Of a stretch of DNA of 37,648 nucleotides, positions 7,495-16,238 are shown in pieces. Source of the DNA: Synergistaceae bacterium. Lineage in GTDB: Bacteria; Synergistota; Synergistia; Synergistales; Aminobacteriaceae. The DNA lies in NCBI GenBank assembly GCA_017449415.1, contig JAFSJO010000091.1, forward strand, positions 1 to 37,648, in the 5' to 3' direction. A program made the translations under genes and the position numbers. Every line of letters starts with the position of its first letter. Positions within the stretch are counted from its first letter, which is position 1. A model generated the notes under the pieces. That model saw only the letters and a list, made by a program, of their open reading frames with translations, made no database searches and was not told the DNA's origin.

Positions 7495-8694
7495 ATGGGT
7501 GAAAAGAAAGGCACCTTACAGGTCATACTCGGCGCGGCGTTCCTCATGGCAACCTCCGCGATCGGGCCGGGTTTCCTGACACAGACGACCGTCTTCACAC
7601 AGCAGCTTATGGCTTCCGCAGCTTTCGCCATTGCCGTAACAATCATCGTAACCGCTATCGTGCAGCTGAACATCTGGCGAATAATCTGCGTCTCGGGGCT
7701 TCGCGCTCAGGACGTAGCTAACAAGGTCATACCCGGCCTTGGATATTTCCTCGCGTTCGCTGTCGCGTTGGGCGGGCTTGCGTTCAACATTGGCAACGTC
7801 GGAGGCGCGGCCTTGGGTCTCAATACCGTCTTCGGAGTTCCGAACTCTTACGGAGCGGCGATCAGCGCAGCCGTGGCGATATTCATCTTCCTCAACAAGG
7901 ACTTGGGCAAGGCCATGGACTACTTCACTCAGATGCTTGGAATTTTGATGATAGCTCTGATGCTCTACGTGGCTGTGCAGTCAACTCCTCCGGTAGCTCT
8001 TGCGGCCAAAGAGGTCGTGATGCCCTCGACGATCAACTGGACGATAATTCTGACGCTCATCGGCGGAACTGTCGGAGGCTACATCTCATTCTCGGGCGCA
8101 CATCGTCTGATTGACGCGGGAGTACGTGATGCGAACGACGCTACCAAAGGCGCAGTTAATGGCATCGTCGTAACCTCGATCATGCGCGTGTTGCTGTTCC
8201 TCGCTGTCCTTGGAGTTGTCTATGTCGGAGCTGGCGAGATAGCTCAGGCTCTTGACAAGGCCAACCCTGCGGCGGACGCTTTCAGGCGTGGAGCTGGTGA
8301 GCTTGGCTATCGCATGTTTGGCGTGGTGCTGTGGGCTGCGGGCGTTACGTCCGTTATCGGAGCTTCGTATACGTCGGTGTCGTTCCTGCGTTCGCTGTTC
8401 GGAGGGATCGACCGCAACTATCGCTGGTGGATGATCGGCTTCATTTGCGCTTCGACCGCCATTAACATTTTCGTCGCCAATCCTGTTGCGCTTCTCATTG
8501 CCGCAGGCTCGGTGAACGGTCTCATATTGCCGCTTGCTCTCGGCTCGATCCTGCTCGGAGCTTACAAGAAGGACGTAATCGGTGAGGAGTATCGCCACCC
8601 CGTGGCTCTCACAGTGATGGGCTGGGCTGTCGTTGCGTTCACGTTCTGGATGGGTATTCAGGCAGTGCCGAACATCTTAAAGATCTTTGAGTAA
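7495..8694 (+). CDS. NRAMP-fold transporter of the 5-oxoprolinase operon (YcsG-like)
   Basis: A 399-residue membrane protein with about 11 hydrophobic segments and the NRAMP/SLC11 opening GPGFL (24-28). The frame extends upstream to 7342, but GGAGGG at 7482-7487 marks ATG 7495 as the start. By position against GPGxL...DPGN, the metal-binding DPGN of TM1 is replaced by TQQL (35-38), and the TM6 Met-Pro-His region reads SFSGAHR (198-204). Manganese or iron transport is therefore unlikely. It is the first gene of a cluster matching ycsG-kipI-kipA-ycsF-ycsI of Bacillus. Transport of 5-oxoproline or a related acid is inferred from context. It overlaps pxpB as TAATG. Confidence 0.85.
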   Translation: MGEKKGTLQVILGAAFLMATSAIGPGFLTQTTVFTQQLMASAAFAIAVTIIVTAIVQLNIWRIICVSGLRAQDVANKVIPGLGYFLAFAVALGGLAFNIGNVGGAALGLNTVFGVPNSYGAAISAAVAIFIFLNKDLGKAMDYFTQMLGILMIALMLYVAVQSTPPVALAAKEVVMPSTINWTIILTLIGGTVGGYISFSGAHRLIDAGVRDANDATKGAVNGIVVTSIMRVLLFLAVLGVVYVGAGEIAQALDKANPAADAFRRGAGELGYRMFGVVLWAAGVTSVIGASYTSVSFLRSLFGGIDRNYRWWMIGFICASTAINIFVANPVALLIAAGSVNGLILPLALGSILLGAYKKDVIGEEYRHPVALTVMGWAVVAFTFWMGIQAVPNILKIFE

Positions 8695-9443
8695 TGGATA
8701 CATTCAAAGCCAAAATTCTTCCCGCCGGAGAGACTTGCCTGTTTGTCGACTTCGGCGAGAAGATCGACATGAAGATCAACAGCCTCGTTCAGGGACTGAA
8801 ACGCGCTCTCACTGAAAAGCCTTTCGAGGGCATGAGGGAGCTTGTTCCGACGTATCGTTCGCTGTCTGTCTACTTTGATCCCCTGACTGTCGACCTCAAA
8901 GCTCTCAACGAGCGTCTTGCCACGGAGCTTGAAACTGTCGCCGACGTTCTCGACGATGAGAAGACCAGCGCGAGCGAGATCCGCGTACCTGTCTTCTTTG
9001 GTGGCGAGTTCGGCCCGGACTTGGGAGATGTCGCAGAGCATACGAAGCTCACAGTCGAGGAGGTCATTAAGCGTTATTGCGAGTCGCCGCTCTACTGTTT
9101 CATGAACGGCTTCACGCCCGGCTTCCCGTATCTTGGCGGCATGGATAAATCTCTCGAAACTCCGCGTCTCAAAAATCCCCGCGAGTTCATTCCCGCCAAC
9201 AGCGTCGCAATCGGAGGAGCGCAGGCCGGAGCTTACTCAATCGCGAGTCCCGGAGGTTGGCGCATCATTGGCCGAGTCCCCTACGAGCTTTACGACCCGA
9301 ACCGCGACCCCGCTGTAGCCATTCAAGCCGGAATGTGGGTTCGCTTCTATCCCGTCGACATGGCTCGCTACAAAGAGATCGAGGAGCAGGCCAAGGCCGG
9401 GACTTACAAAATCGAATATGGACAAAGGGGGGCTGTCGCATGA
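8694..9443 (+). CDS. pxpB: 5-oxoprolinase subunit PxpB (KipI family)
   Basis: A 249-residue protein of the KipI/PxpB family, with the typical C-terminal block NGFTPGFPYLGGMD (about 142-155), IPANSVAIGGAQAGAYS and SPGGWRIIGR. With PxpA and PxpC it forms the prokaryotic ATP-dependent 5-oxoprolinase, which opens 5-oxo-L-proline to glutamate. The ATG overlaps the transporter stop and the stop overlaps the pxpC ATG, so translation is coupled. In Bacillus the same protein was first described as the KinA inhibitor KipI; the operon context here favours the enzyme role. Confidence 0.95.
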   Translation: MDTFKAKILPAGETCLFVDFGEKIDMKINSLVQGLKRALTEKPFEGMRELVPTYRSLSVYFDPLTVDLKALNERLATELETVADVLDDEKTSASEIRVPVFFGGEFGPDLGDVAEHTKLTVEEVIKRYCESPLYCFMNGFTPGFPYLGGMDKSLETPRLKNPREFIPANSVAIGGAQAGAYSIASPGGWRIIGRVPYELYDPNRDPAVAIQAGMWVRFYPVDMARYKEIEEQAKAGTYKIEYGQRGAVA

Positions 9444-10507
9444 AGCTGACTATTCAGTCGCCCGGGCCTCTAACGACCGTGCAGGATCTCGGACGATGGG
9501 GCTGGCAGGCTATCGGTATGCCCGTCAGTGGCGCAATGGACGCTCCGGCTCTCGTACGCGGAAATATTCTGCTCGGCAATCCTGACGGCGCGGCGGGTCT
9601 CGAAATGACAATGACGGGGCCGACTGTCTCGTTTGATGGCGATGGAGCTGTCGCGATCACCGGCGCGGACTTACAGCCTCGAATAAACTCCACGCCCGTA
9701 GCTAACTGGACAGTCCTCAACGTCAAGAGTGGTGATGTCCTGAGCTTCGCCGGAGCTTGCGGCAAAGGTTTCAGAGCTTACTTGTGCGTCAGCGGTGGCG
9801 TTGATGTTCCTCCCGTGATGGGGAGCCGCAGCACGTACATGAAAGCCAAGATCGGCGGCCTTGAAGGTCGGAAGCTCGCTAAAGATGACGTGTTGATGAC
9901 CGGCGAGGGAGGCAGCTTCGTCGTTGGCGCGACGTGTCCGGAAAATCTGCGGCCTGACTACTCGAACGCTCCGCTCAGAACGGTGCTTGGCCCTCAGGAT
10001 GATTACATCAAGCCCGAGGGGATCAAAACATTCTTCGAGAGCGAGTACAAAATCTCTTCGTCGTCCGACCGAATGGGCACGCGCATGGAGGGAGACAAGC
10101 TCATCGAACACGTCAAAGGCCCGGACATCGTCTCCGACGCTATACCAATGGGAGCTGTGCAGATCCCCGGGCAGGGTTTGCCTATAGTGATGATGGCTGA
10201 CCGCCAGACGACAGGCGGCTACGTCAAGATCGGAGTCGTTCATGCGATCGACGTTGCGAGGTTGAGTCAGTTCATGCCCGGCTCGTCAGTCCGTTTCACG
10301 AAGATAACTCAGGAGCAGGGGATCGAGATTTCAAAGTCCGAGGCGAATATGTTGAACATGTTGCGCGCTCACGTGGCTCAGGCTCATTCGCGACCAGCGG
10401 CTCCCCCTGTGGGGGCGGGGGGGGGACACTCCCAACAGCAGAGCGGAGCTATGAATATCATCGTGAACGGCGAAAAATTCTTCGTAACTTGGGAAAGATT
10501 ATCATGA
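9440..10507 (+). CDS. pxpC: 5-oxoprolinase subunit PxpC (KipA family)
   Basis: A 355-residue protein starting MKLTIQSPGPLTTVQDLGR, the classic PxpC/KipA N-terminus, followed by GAMD and further family blocks (EMTMTGP, GSRSTYMKAKIGG, GPQDDY, SDRMGTRMEG, GAVQIPGQG). The frame is open upstream to 9257, but ATG 9440 overlaps the pxpB stop and has AAAGGGG before it. It is a subunit of the PxpABC hydrolase. Near the C-terminus, the linker PAAPPVGAGGGHSQQQ is encoded by a C/G-tract element like the one in hydF, probably an in-frame insertion in a tolerant loop. Confidence 0.94.
   Translation: MKLTIQSPGPLTTVQDLGRWGWQAIGMPVSGAMDAPALVRGNILLGNPDGAAGLEMTMTGPTVSFDGDGAVAITGADLQPRINSTPVANWTVLNVKSGDVLSFAGACGKGFRAYLCVSGGVDVPPVMGSRSTYMKAKIGGLEGRKLAKDDVLMTGEGGSFVVGATCPENLRPDYSNAPLRTVLGPQDDYIKPEGIKTFFESEYKISSSSDRMGTRMEGDKLIEHVKGPDIVSDAIPMGAVQIPGQGLPIVMMADRQTTGGYVKIGVVHAIDVARLSQFMPGSSVRFTKITQEQGIEISKSEANMLNMLRAHVAQAHSRPAAPPVGAGGGHSQQQSGAMNIIVNGEKFFVTWERLS
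10399..10430. repeat. C/G-tract element inside pxpC
   Basis: CGGCTCCCCCTGTGGGGG, then CGG, a long G run and ACACTC. It has the same design as the element at 5494-5528 (CCCCCT, GGGGG, CGG, G run, AC), and encodes APPVGAGGG within a linker. The two copies are read in opposite orientations relative to their genes. Confidence 0.55.
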
Positions 10508-10524
10508 TAAGGAGATGAAATTTT

Positions 10525-11295
10525 ATGTCATTCAAAGTTGACCTTAATAGCGACCTTGGCGAGAGCTTCGGCGCATGGAAGATGGGACGCGATGCCGATG
10601 TCCTGACGTTCGTATCGTCGGCTAACGTTGCTTGCGGATTTCATGCCGGCGACCCGATGGTCATGAAGCAGACCGTGAAGGACGCGATAGCCGCAGGAGT
10701 TGCGATAGGTGCGCACCCGTCGTACCCGGACTTGAAAGGTTTCGGAAGACGCAACATGACCTGCTCACCTGATGAGCTGTATTCCGACACGCTGTATCAG
10801 ATCGGAGCTTTGAGAGCTTTCTGTGATGCCGCCGGTGTCAAGCTCCAACACGTGAAGCCTCACGGAGCCATGTACAACAGCGCAGCCAAGAAGCCCGAAG
10901 AAGCTTTGGCACTCGCTCAGGCCGTCAAAGACGCGGGGGGCGGTCTGATCCTCATGGGGCTTGCTGGCTCGGAGTTCGACAAGGCCGCCGAGAAGCTCGG
11001 GATCCCTTACGCCGCTGAAGCGTTCGCTGATCGTGGCTACATGAACGACGGAACTCTCGTGCCTCGCAAGATGGAGGGCGCGTTTGTTCGTGATGTCGAA
11101 GTTGCCGCCCAGCGAGTTATCCGCATGGTCAAGGAGGGAGTAGTCGAAGCCATTGACGGAACTGTCGTGAAGCTTCGTCCTCAGTCGATATGTCTTCATG
11201 GCGACTCGCCGTCGGCTGTCGAGATGGCGCGGACGTTGAGACAGCGTCTCGTCGAGGCCGGGATAGAGATCCTGCCGCTGTGCAAAATAATTTAA
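10525..11295 (+). CDS. pxpA: 5-oxoprolinase subunit PxpA (LamB/YcsF family)
   Basis: A 256-residue LamB/YcsF protein. Family motifs are plain: VDLNSDLGESFGAW (about 5-18), SANVACGFHAGDP (32-44), IGAHPSYPDL, VKPHGAMYN and EAFADRGY, with SICLHGD near the C-terminus. PxpA is thought to carry the phosphorylated-intermediate cleavage step of the ATP-dependent 5-oxoprolinase. AAGGAGATG sits correctly upstream of the ATG. It follows pxpC by 17 bases and precedes the YcsI-like gene by 12 bases in the same operon. Confidence 0.96.
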   Translation: MSFKVDLNSDLGESFGAWKMGRDADVLTFVSSANVACGFHAGDPMVMKQTVKDAIAAGVAIGAHPSYPDLKGFGRRNMTCSPDELYSDTLYQIGALRAFCDAAGVKLQHVKPHGAMYNSAAKKPEEALALAQAVKDAGGGLILMGLAGSEFDKAAEKLGIPYAAEAFADRGYMNDGTLVPRKMEGAFVRDVEVAAQRVIRMVKEGVVEAIDGTVVKLRPQSICLHGDSPSAVEMARTLRQRLVEAGIEILPLCKII

Positions 11296-11307
11296 GGAGG
11301 AATTGTC

Positions 11308-12108
11308 ATGACGAAACCTAGCGATTACGCCGCATATTCACCTCAGGACGTTCGCAAGATGATACGCGCCGGAGAATGGGATCGCCCGACCTCTGGAATG
11401 TGTGAAGGCTACGTTCAAGCTAATCTCGTTGTCCTGTCGAAGGACTTGGCCTATGATTTTCTCGTCTTCGCTCAGAGGAACCCGAAGCCTTGCCCGATCC
11501 TCGACGTTACGGAGCCGGGACAGACCGAGCCGAAGCTCATAGCTCCGGGCGCGAACATTGCGACAGACATTCCGCGCTATCGTATCTGGAAGAATGGCGA
11601 GCTTGCTGACGAGGTTACTGACGTAACGAAATATTGGCGCGATGACCTCGTGGGATTTCTGACGGGGTGTTCGTTCTCGTTCGAGGGCGCGTTGATCCAG
11701 AGCAACATCAGCGTCCGACATATCGACTGCGGCTGCAACGTCCCCATGTACATCACGAACATCGAGTGCCAGCCTGCGGGTCGTTTGAAAGGTCCGATGG
11801 TCGTGTCGATGAGGCCGATCCCGGCTTCGCTTGTGCCGAAAGCTGTTCTGTGTACGGGACGCTTCCCGGCGGTTCACGGTGCGCCTGTTCATATCGGAGA
11901 CCCGGCGGCGATTGGCATCAAGGACATCAACAAGCCCGACTTCGGGGACTCCGTCGAGATCCGCGAGGGTGAGCTTCCTGTCTTCTGGGCTTGCGGTGTT
12001 ACGCCTCAGGCTGTGATCATGGCGGCCAAGCCGGACTTTGCGATCACTCACGCGCCGGGGCACATGTTCATCGCTGACCTGCGCGACAACGATTACGCGG
12101 TGTTCTAA
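11308..12108 (+). CDS. YcsI/DUF1445 family putative hydro-lyase
   Basis: A 266-residue protein of the DUF1445 (YcsI) family, often annotated as a putative hydro-lyase and related to the mammalian D-glutamate cyclase, which links D-glutamate and 5-oxo-D-proline. Visible family blocks are MIRAGEWDRPTSGMCEGYVQ, FLTGCSFSFE, RHIDCGCNVPMY, GPMVVSMRPI and the terminal ITHAPGHMFIADL. GGAGG precedes the ATG. Being last in a 5-oxoprolinase operon fits a role in supplying or handling oxoproline, perhaps the D form. The family is clear; the reaction is inferred from context. Confidence 0.9.
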   Translation: MTKPSDYAAYSPQDVRKMIRAGEWDRPTSGMCEGYVQANLVVLSKDLAYDFLVFAQRNPKPCPILDVTEPGQTEPKLIAPGANIATDIPRYRIWKNGELADEVTDVTKYWRDDLVGFLTGCSFSFEGALIQSNISVRHIDCGCNVPMYITNIECQPAGRLKGPMVVSMRPIPASLVPKAVLCTGRFPAVHGAPVHIGDPAAIGIKDINKPDFGDSVEIREGELPVFWACGVTPQAVIMAAKPDFAITHAPGHMFIADLRDNDYAVF

Positions 12109-12154
12109 AAATAAAAAGAGGAATCAGGCTCGCAAGTCCTGACTCCTCTTTCTT
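12107..12154. terminator. Bidirectional terminator between convergent operons
   Basis: A stem of 13 positions with one mismatch pairs 12116-12128 with 12138-12150 around an 8-9 base loop. On the minus strand it is followed by TTTTTATTTT, a strong intrinsic terminator for uxuB. On the plus strand a weaker T-rich tail follows for the pxp operon. Confidence 0.8.
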
Positions 12155-12168
12155 AACTCTTAAAATTC

Positions 12169-13782
12169 TTATCCGATATACTTCTTCAAAGTCTCGCGGA
12201 CAGCTCCGGGGCCTTTCAACATCTCCGTGAAGAAACCTTCGACCTTCTCAGCCAACCCAACATCTTTGAGACTTACGCCGAATATGTTCGCGTTCGTCAG
12301 AATGGGATCGAGTACTCCCCTAGCTGTCTCAGGTGCGCCGAGCTTGACGGACTTCAACGCGGCCTGAAGCTGCGGCATCATCGGGTCGGGGCTTACGGGC
12401 ATCTCGTTGCCTTTGTCATCGACCCCGAGCAAGTAACGGAGCCACCCCGCCAACGCCAACGGTATTGCCGTCAACGTCTTCGCGTCGAGTTTCGGGTCGG
12501 CTTTGTAGCTCTTCAATGTTTCGCCGAATCTGACGGAGACTTTCTGGCTCGTGTCCGTCGCGATCCTCTGAGGCGTGTCCGGCATGAACGGGTTGGGAAG
12601 CCTCTGCTCGATGACCTCGTCAATGAACGCTTTCGGATCCAAAATTCCGGGGTTCGTAACGACGGGCAGACCCTCAACGTAGCCGATACGCTCAACGAGC
12701 TTCTTTAATTCAGCGTCGTTCATCTCGTCGGCGATCTTCTCGTAGCCAAGCAGGCAGCCGAACACAGCAAGCCCGGTGTGAAGAGGATTGAGGCACGTCG
12801 TAACTTTCATACGCTCGGTCTTGTTGACGGTGTCGCGGTCGGTCATGTAAACTCCGGCCTTTTCGAGCGGCGGTCTTCCGTTCGGGAAGCGATCCTCAAC
12901 GACCAGATACTGAGGGATCTCAGCATTGACGAACGGAGCTATGTACGTGTGCTTGGCCGTGATCACGATGTCCATGTCCTCAACGCCGAGCGAAGCAAGC
13001 TCTTTGTAAACTGACTCGGCCGGGCGCGGTGTGATCTTGTCGATCATCGTCCACGGGAAGCTGACCTGACTCTCGTCGGACAGCCACGCTATGAACTCCT
13101 TATCTACGAAGCCTTTGGCCTCCCACGCTTTCGCAACTTCGAGGACACTGGATTTCAGCTTCTCGCCGTTGTGGCTGCAGTTGTCCATGCTCACGATCGC
13201 GATCGGGGTCGCCTCGGCTCTGAAACGTTCAAGCAGGAGCGAAGCTGTGATGCTCATGGCGTGTTTGGGCTTGTCCGGGCCTGAGGCTATGTCATCGACC
13301 ACGACACCGAGATAGTCGCCTTTCATGTCGCGGAGCGCGTAACCTTTCTCCGTGATCGTGTAGCTGACCATCTGGAGGGACGGATTGACGAAGATTTTCT
13401 TCAGCGTCGCCCATTCGTCGCTGTCGCTGGAGTCGGCTTTGATGCCGCGAGCTATCGACGCGATGATGTTCTTGTCGGTGTTGCCGTCAGGTCTGAGGCT
13501 CACCATGAGGGTCATGCTGTCGTGAGGCTTGTAAATCTTTTCGAGGATCTCAAAGTCGAACGTCTCAAGCGCGAATATGCCGCGATCCGTCAAGCCGTCA
13601 TTCAGCAGCTTCTCCGCAAGCCCGGCTATGAAACCGCGGAAAATATTTCCAGCTCCGAAGTGAACCCACACGGGTTTCTTTTCGGTAGCGTCGCACATTG
13701 CTTTCCAATCGTATTGCGGAAGAGCAACCCCGGCTTTCGCCCACGCAGCTTTATCTTGAATGCCTTGAAAGTTGAGTTTCAT
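12169..13782 (-). CDS. uxuB: Mannitol-dehydrogenase-family fructuronate reductase
   Basis: A 537-residue long-chain polyol dehydrogenase. The N-terminal cofactor region HFGAGNIFRGF (41-51) and the catalytic motif K-x5-N-x2-H (Lys326, Asn332, His335, in KVTTCLNPLH) are intact. Directly abutting uxuA (stop and start codons touch), the best call is NAD-dependent D-fructuronate reductase, giving D-mannonate. Family members also include tagaturonate and mannitol enzymes, so the substrate rests on the uxuA neighbour. It is the last gene of the minus-strand cluster and is followed by the terminator at 12107-12154. Confidence 0.92.
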   Translation of the reverse strand: MKLNFQGIQDKAAWAKAGVALPQYDWKAMCDATEKKPVWVHFGAGNIFRGFIAGLAEKLLNDGLTDRGIFALETFDFEILEKIYKPHDSMTLMVSLRPDGNTDKNIIASIARGIKADSSDSDEWATLKKIFVNPSLQMVSYTITEKGYALRDMKGDYLGVVVDDIASGPDKPKHAMSITASLLLERFRAEATPIAIVSMDNCSHNGEKLKSSVLEVAKAWEAKGFVDKEFIAWLSDESQVSFPWTMIDKITPRPAESVYKELASLGVEDMDIVITAKHTYIAPFVNAEIPQYLVVEDRFPNGRPPLEKAGVYMTDRDTVNKTERMKVTTCLNPLHTGLAVFGCLLGYEKIADEMNDAELKKLVERIGYVEGLPVVTNPGILDPKAFIDEVIEQRLPNPFMPDTPQRIATDTSQKVSVRFGETLKSYKADPKLDAKTLTAIPLALAGWLRYLLGVDDKGNEMPVSPDPMMPQLQAALKSVKLGAPETARGVLDPILTNANIFGVSLKDVGLAEKVEGFFTEMLKGPGAVRETLKKYIG

Positions 13783-14874
13783 TTACTTCTTCGCCTCTTT
13801 GTCGATAGCTTCCCAAAGTCCGTTGAGATACGCGGCTCCCAAAGCTCTATCATAAAGTCCATAGCCCGGGCGAGCCTGTCTCATTCCGTCAGCTTCCTCC
13901 CAGATCATGCGGCCGTGGTCGGGTCTCACGTAAGTGTCGGGGCACGTGTCATAGATCGCCTTCATGATCGCGTACATGTCGAGGTTGCCTGCCTCGGAGA
14001 GGTGAGCGGCCTCGCGGAAATGATGATGGCCAAGGTACTTGACGTTGCGGACGTGCATTGCGCCGATCCTGTTCATGCTTCCGAAGTGGCGAATGACTGC
14101 GGGAATGTCGTTGTCCGGGTTCGACCCAAGCGAGCCAGTGCAGAGGCACACGGTGTTCGATGGCGAGTCATGGAGCTTCACGATCTTGTCGTAGCCGTCC
14201 TGATCGTGCGCGATCCTCGGCAGTCCGAAGATAGGCCAAGCGGGGTCGTCAGGGTGGCAAGCCATCTTCACGCCGACTTCCTCGCAAACCGGGATAATAG
14301 CGTCGAGGAAATATTTGAAATTCTTTCGGAGCATGTCGGGGGTCATTCCCTCGTACTGTTTCAAAGTCTGCTCCAGGAGCGCAAGGCGTTCAGGCTCCCA
14401 GCCCGGCAGCGTGAAACCGTGAGAGTCCTCAGCGGTCTTGCGAACGATTTCGAGCGGCCCCATCTCGCCAAGTTCTTTCTCATCGAAATAGAGACTGTTC
14501 GATCCGTCTTCGGGGATAACGCGAGCCAAGTCCGTCCTCAGCCAATCGAATACCGGCATGAAGTTGTAGATGATGACTTTCACTCCATGCTTGGCAAGGT
14601 TGCGAATGGTCGTGATGTAGTTGGCGATGTACTCGTCGCGGGTCGGAAGTCCCGTCTTGATGTCCTCGTGGACGTTGACGCTCTCAATGACCTCAAGCTC
14701 GAGGCCGGCGGCGTGAACTTCATCAACGAGGGCTTTGAACTCGTCCTCTTCCCAAACGACTCCGGCGGGCTTATCGAGAAGTCCCATCAGTCCCGACATG
14801 CCGGGGATCTGCTTCACATACTTCAAAGGGATTGGGTCGGCTTTGCTTCCGTACCAACGAAACGTCATCTTCAT
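13783..14874 (-). CDS. uxuA: D-mannonate dehydratase UxuA
   Basis: A 363-residue TIM-barrel enzyme that dehydrates D-mannonate to 2-keto-3-deoxy-D-gluconate. It starts MKMTFRWYG, and recognisable UxuA blocks include [47 protein letters not shown] and the terminal [10 protein letters not shown] and [19 protein letters not shown] precedes the ATG. It sits between a LarA-like gene and uxuB, the core of hexuronate/aldonate degradation. A stem-loop made from the heptamer repeat lies in the gap before it. Confidence 0.96.
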   Translation of the reverse strand: MKMTFRWYGSKADPIPLKYVKQIPGMSGLMGLLDKPAGVVWEEDEFKALVDEVHAAGLELEVIESVNVHEDIKTGLPTRDEYIANYITTIRNLAKHGVKVIIYNFMPVFDWLRTDLARVIPEDGSNSLYFDEKELGEMGPLEIVRKTAEDSHGFTLPGWEPERLALLEQTLKQYEGMTPDMLRKNFKYFLDAIIPVCEEVGVKMACHPDDPAWPIFGLPRIAHDQDGYDKIVKLHDSPSNTVCLCTGSLGSNPDNDIPAVIRHFGSMNRIGAMHVRNVKYLGHHHFREAAHLSEAGNLDMYAIMKAIYDTCPDTYVRPDHGRMIWEEADGMRQARPGYGLYDRALGAAYLNGLWEAIDKEAKK

Positions 14875-14903
14875 AATAAAAACTCCTCCTTACAATTTTG
14901 ATT

Positions 14904-14953
14904 AGAGGTCAGGAGCTTTTACTCCTCACTCCTAACCCCTCACTCCTCACTGA
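14904..14953 (-). repeat. Heptamer repeat tract forming an intercistronic stem-loop
   Basis: The tract between the LarA-like gene and uxuA is made of GTGAGGA and GTTAGGA units. In the minus-strand RNA, 14929-14940 pairs with 14904-14915 over 12 positions (two of them G-U) around a 13-base loop. There is no T run, so this may serve mRNA processing or stability rather than termination. Confidence 0.5.
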
Positions 14954-14954
14954 A

Positions 14955-16226
14955 TTAGTCGTCGCATTTCCAAAGACCGATCGCAGGCTTTCCGATGAAG
15001 TAAATCTCTTCACCGTCCGGCATGATGTTCCAGCCCTCTTTCAACTTTGACGGGTCGTAGCGTTTTGTCGCCTCGTCGTAGTCCACCCACTCGTAGCCGA
15101 CGCTGTTGACTTCTTCCTTAGTCAGAAGCTCTGGCTTCGTTGCGTAAGTTACCTTGAAGCGGCCTTCGCTCGAACCGTGGATCAAATGCGCGGCACACAT
15201 GATCTTGCCGTCAAACACTCCCTTACGATACAGATCAAGCACGTAGGGCGTGCCTTTGTAGCCGTATTTGCGGATCATTCCGTCGGTCTCGTCGTTCTCA
15301 CCGAATGCGCGAACTCCCGGGCCAAGTATGAGCAGCTCACCATCGTCGGCGATCATCATTCGCGAACGATATACGCCTTTGTTGCCTACCCATGTCGTCT
15401 TCAGCTCGTCGGGGTCGAGGTACGCAACGACTTTCTTGGCTCGTCTCTCGACGTGAACGATGTTGAGTTTCTGCGAGAGCTTCGCGGCGTGTTCAAAGGG
15501 CTTGCGCGACGTGCCGATGTAAATCCCGCGTAGCGTGATGTCGTCGCCCTCAGCCGTCGTTACGGTCTGAATGTAGAGCATCGGGATTTTTCCGTCGATG
15601 AAATGCTGTTGAGCGTAATCGTAGAGCTTTCGCGCCGGGCTGTCGATAACCCCGAGAGCTTTCTCCATGCCGCAGACAGCCGCAACGAAATGCGACTTGT
15701 TGATCATCTCGCGGCCGCCAGTTCCAACGAAAATATTTTTGGAATAGTTCGCCATGCCCACGACCTCATGAGGCACGACCTGACCGACAGAGAATATTAC
15801 ATCATAGCCGCCGTCAACGAGCAAGTGATTGACTTCAACGTCGATCTTCTCCGGGAAGAGTCCCTCGCTGATCTCTGTGCAGACCTCGGCGGGAACATAT
15901 CCGAGCCTCGTCGTGTCCGTCTGCCAGTGGTGAACGATGATGCGATCCCTCGGAACGACATCGCCGAAGAATTTTTGCATCTCCTCCTCGCTCATTGCCA
16001 TGTGAGTTCCGACAGCCGGCATAACGTCAACGTGAACGCCCGCGCCGAGCTTCTTATACAAGATCTGCGTGATGATCCCGGCATACGAGTAACAGCGCGT
16101 GTAGTCCGGCGGAATGATGAGAACTTTCTTCAGACCGGAGTACTGAGCGAGAAGCTCATCAAGAATATTTTCGAGCTGTTCGCGCGATACGCCGTTCTGT
16201 TCTTCCGTCAAAAATAATTCTTTCAT
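14955..16226 (-). CDS. LarA-family nickel-pincer racemase/epimerase, probable aldonate 2-epimerase
   Basis: A 423-residue LarA (DUF2088) homologue. The catalytic residues align by spacing with Lactobacillus LarA: DxTR as Asp41/Arg44, His75, His153 in PHEVVG, Lys163 (site of the nickel-pincer cofactor) ten residues later, and His179 sixteen after that, the same 10 and 16 spacings as LarA His174-Lys184-His200. It therefore probably racemises or epimerises a 2-hydroxyacid. LarA homologues acting as D-gluconate 2-epimerase are known, and the neighbour uxuA uses the product, D-mannonate. That substrate is inference. The cofactor genes larB, larC and larE are not in the window. Confidence 0.88.
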   Translation of the reverse strand: MKELFLTEEQNGVSREQLENILDELLAQYSGLKKVLIIPPDYTRCYSYAGIITQILYKKLGAGVHVDVMPAVGTHMAMSEEEMQKFFGDVVPRDRIIVHHWQTDTTRLGYVPAEVCTEISEGLFPEKIDVEVNHLLVDGGYDVIFSVGQVVPHEVVGMANYSKNIFVGTGGREMINKSHFVAAVCGMEKALGVIDSPARKLYDYAQQHFIDGKIPMLYIQTVTTAEGDDITLRGIYIGTSRKPFEHAAKLSQKLNIVHVERRAKKVVAYLDPDELKTTWVGNKGVYRSRMMIADDGELLILGPGVRAFGENDETDGMIRKYGYKGTPYVLDLYRKGVFDGKIMCAAHLIHGSSEGRFKVTYATKPELLTKEEVNSVGYEWVDYDEATKRYDPSKLKEGWNIMPDGEEIYFIGKPAIGLWKCDD

Positions 16227-16238
16227 CGAAAAATCTCC

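Noticed and set aside
9257-9439. Upstream extension of pxpC
   Set aside because: It lies within pxpB in another frame; the conserved N-terminus begins at 9440, coupled to the pxpB stop.
13522-14901. A 459-codon plus-strand open frame opposite uxuB and uxuA
   Set aside because: It is antisense to two well-recognised genes, has no family resemblance, and arises from codon bias in the third position of the real genes.
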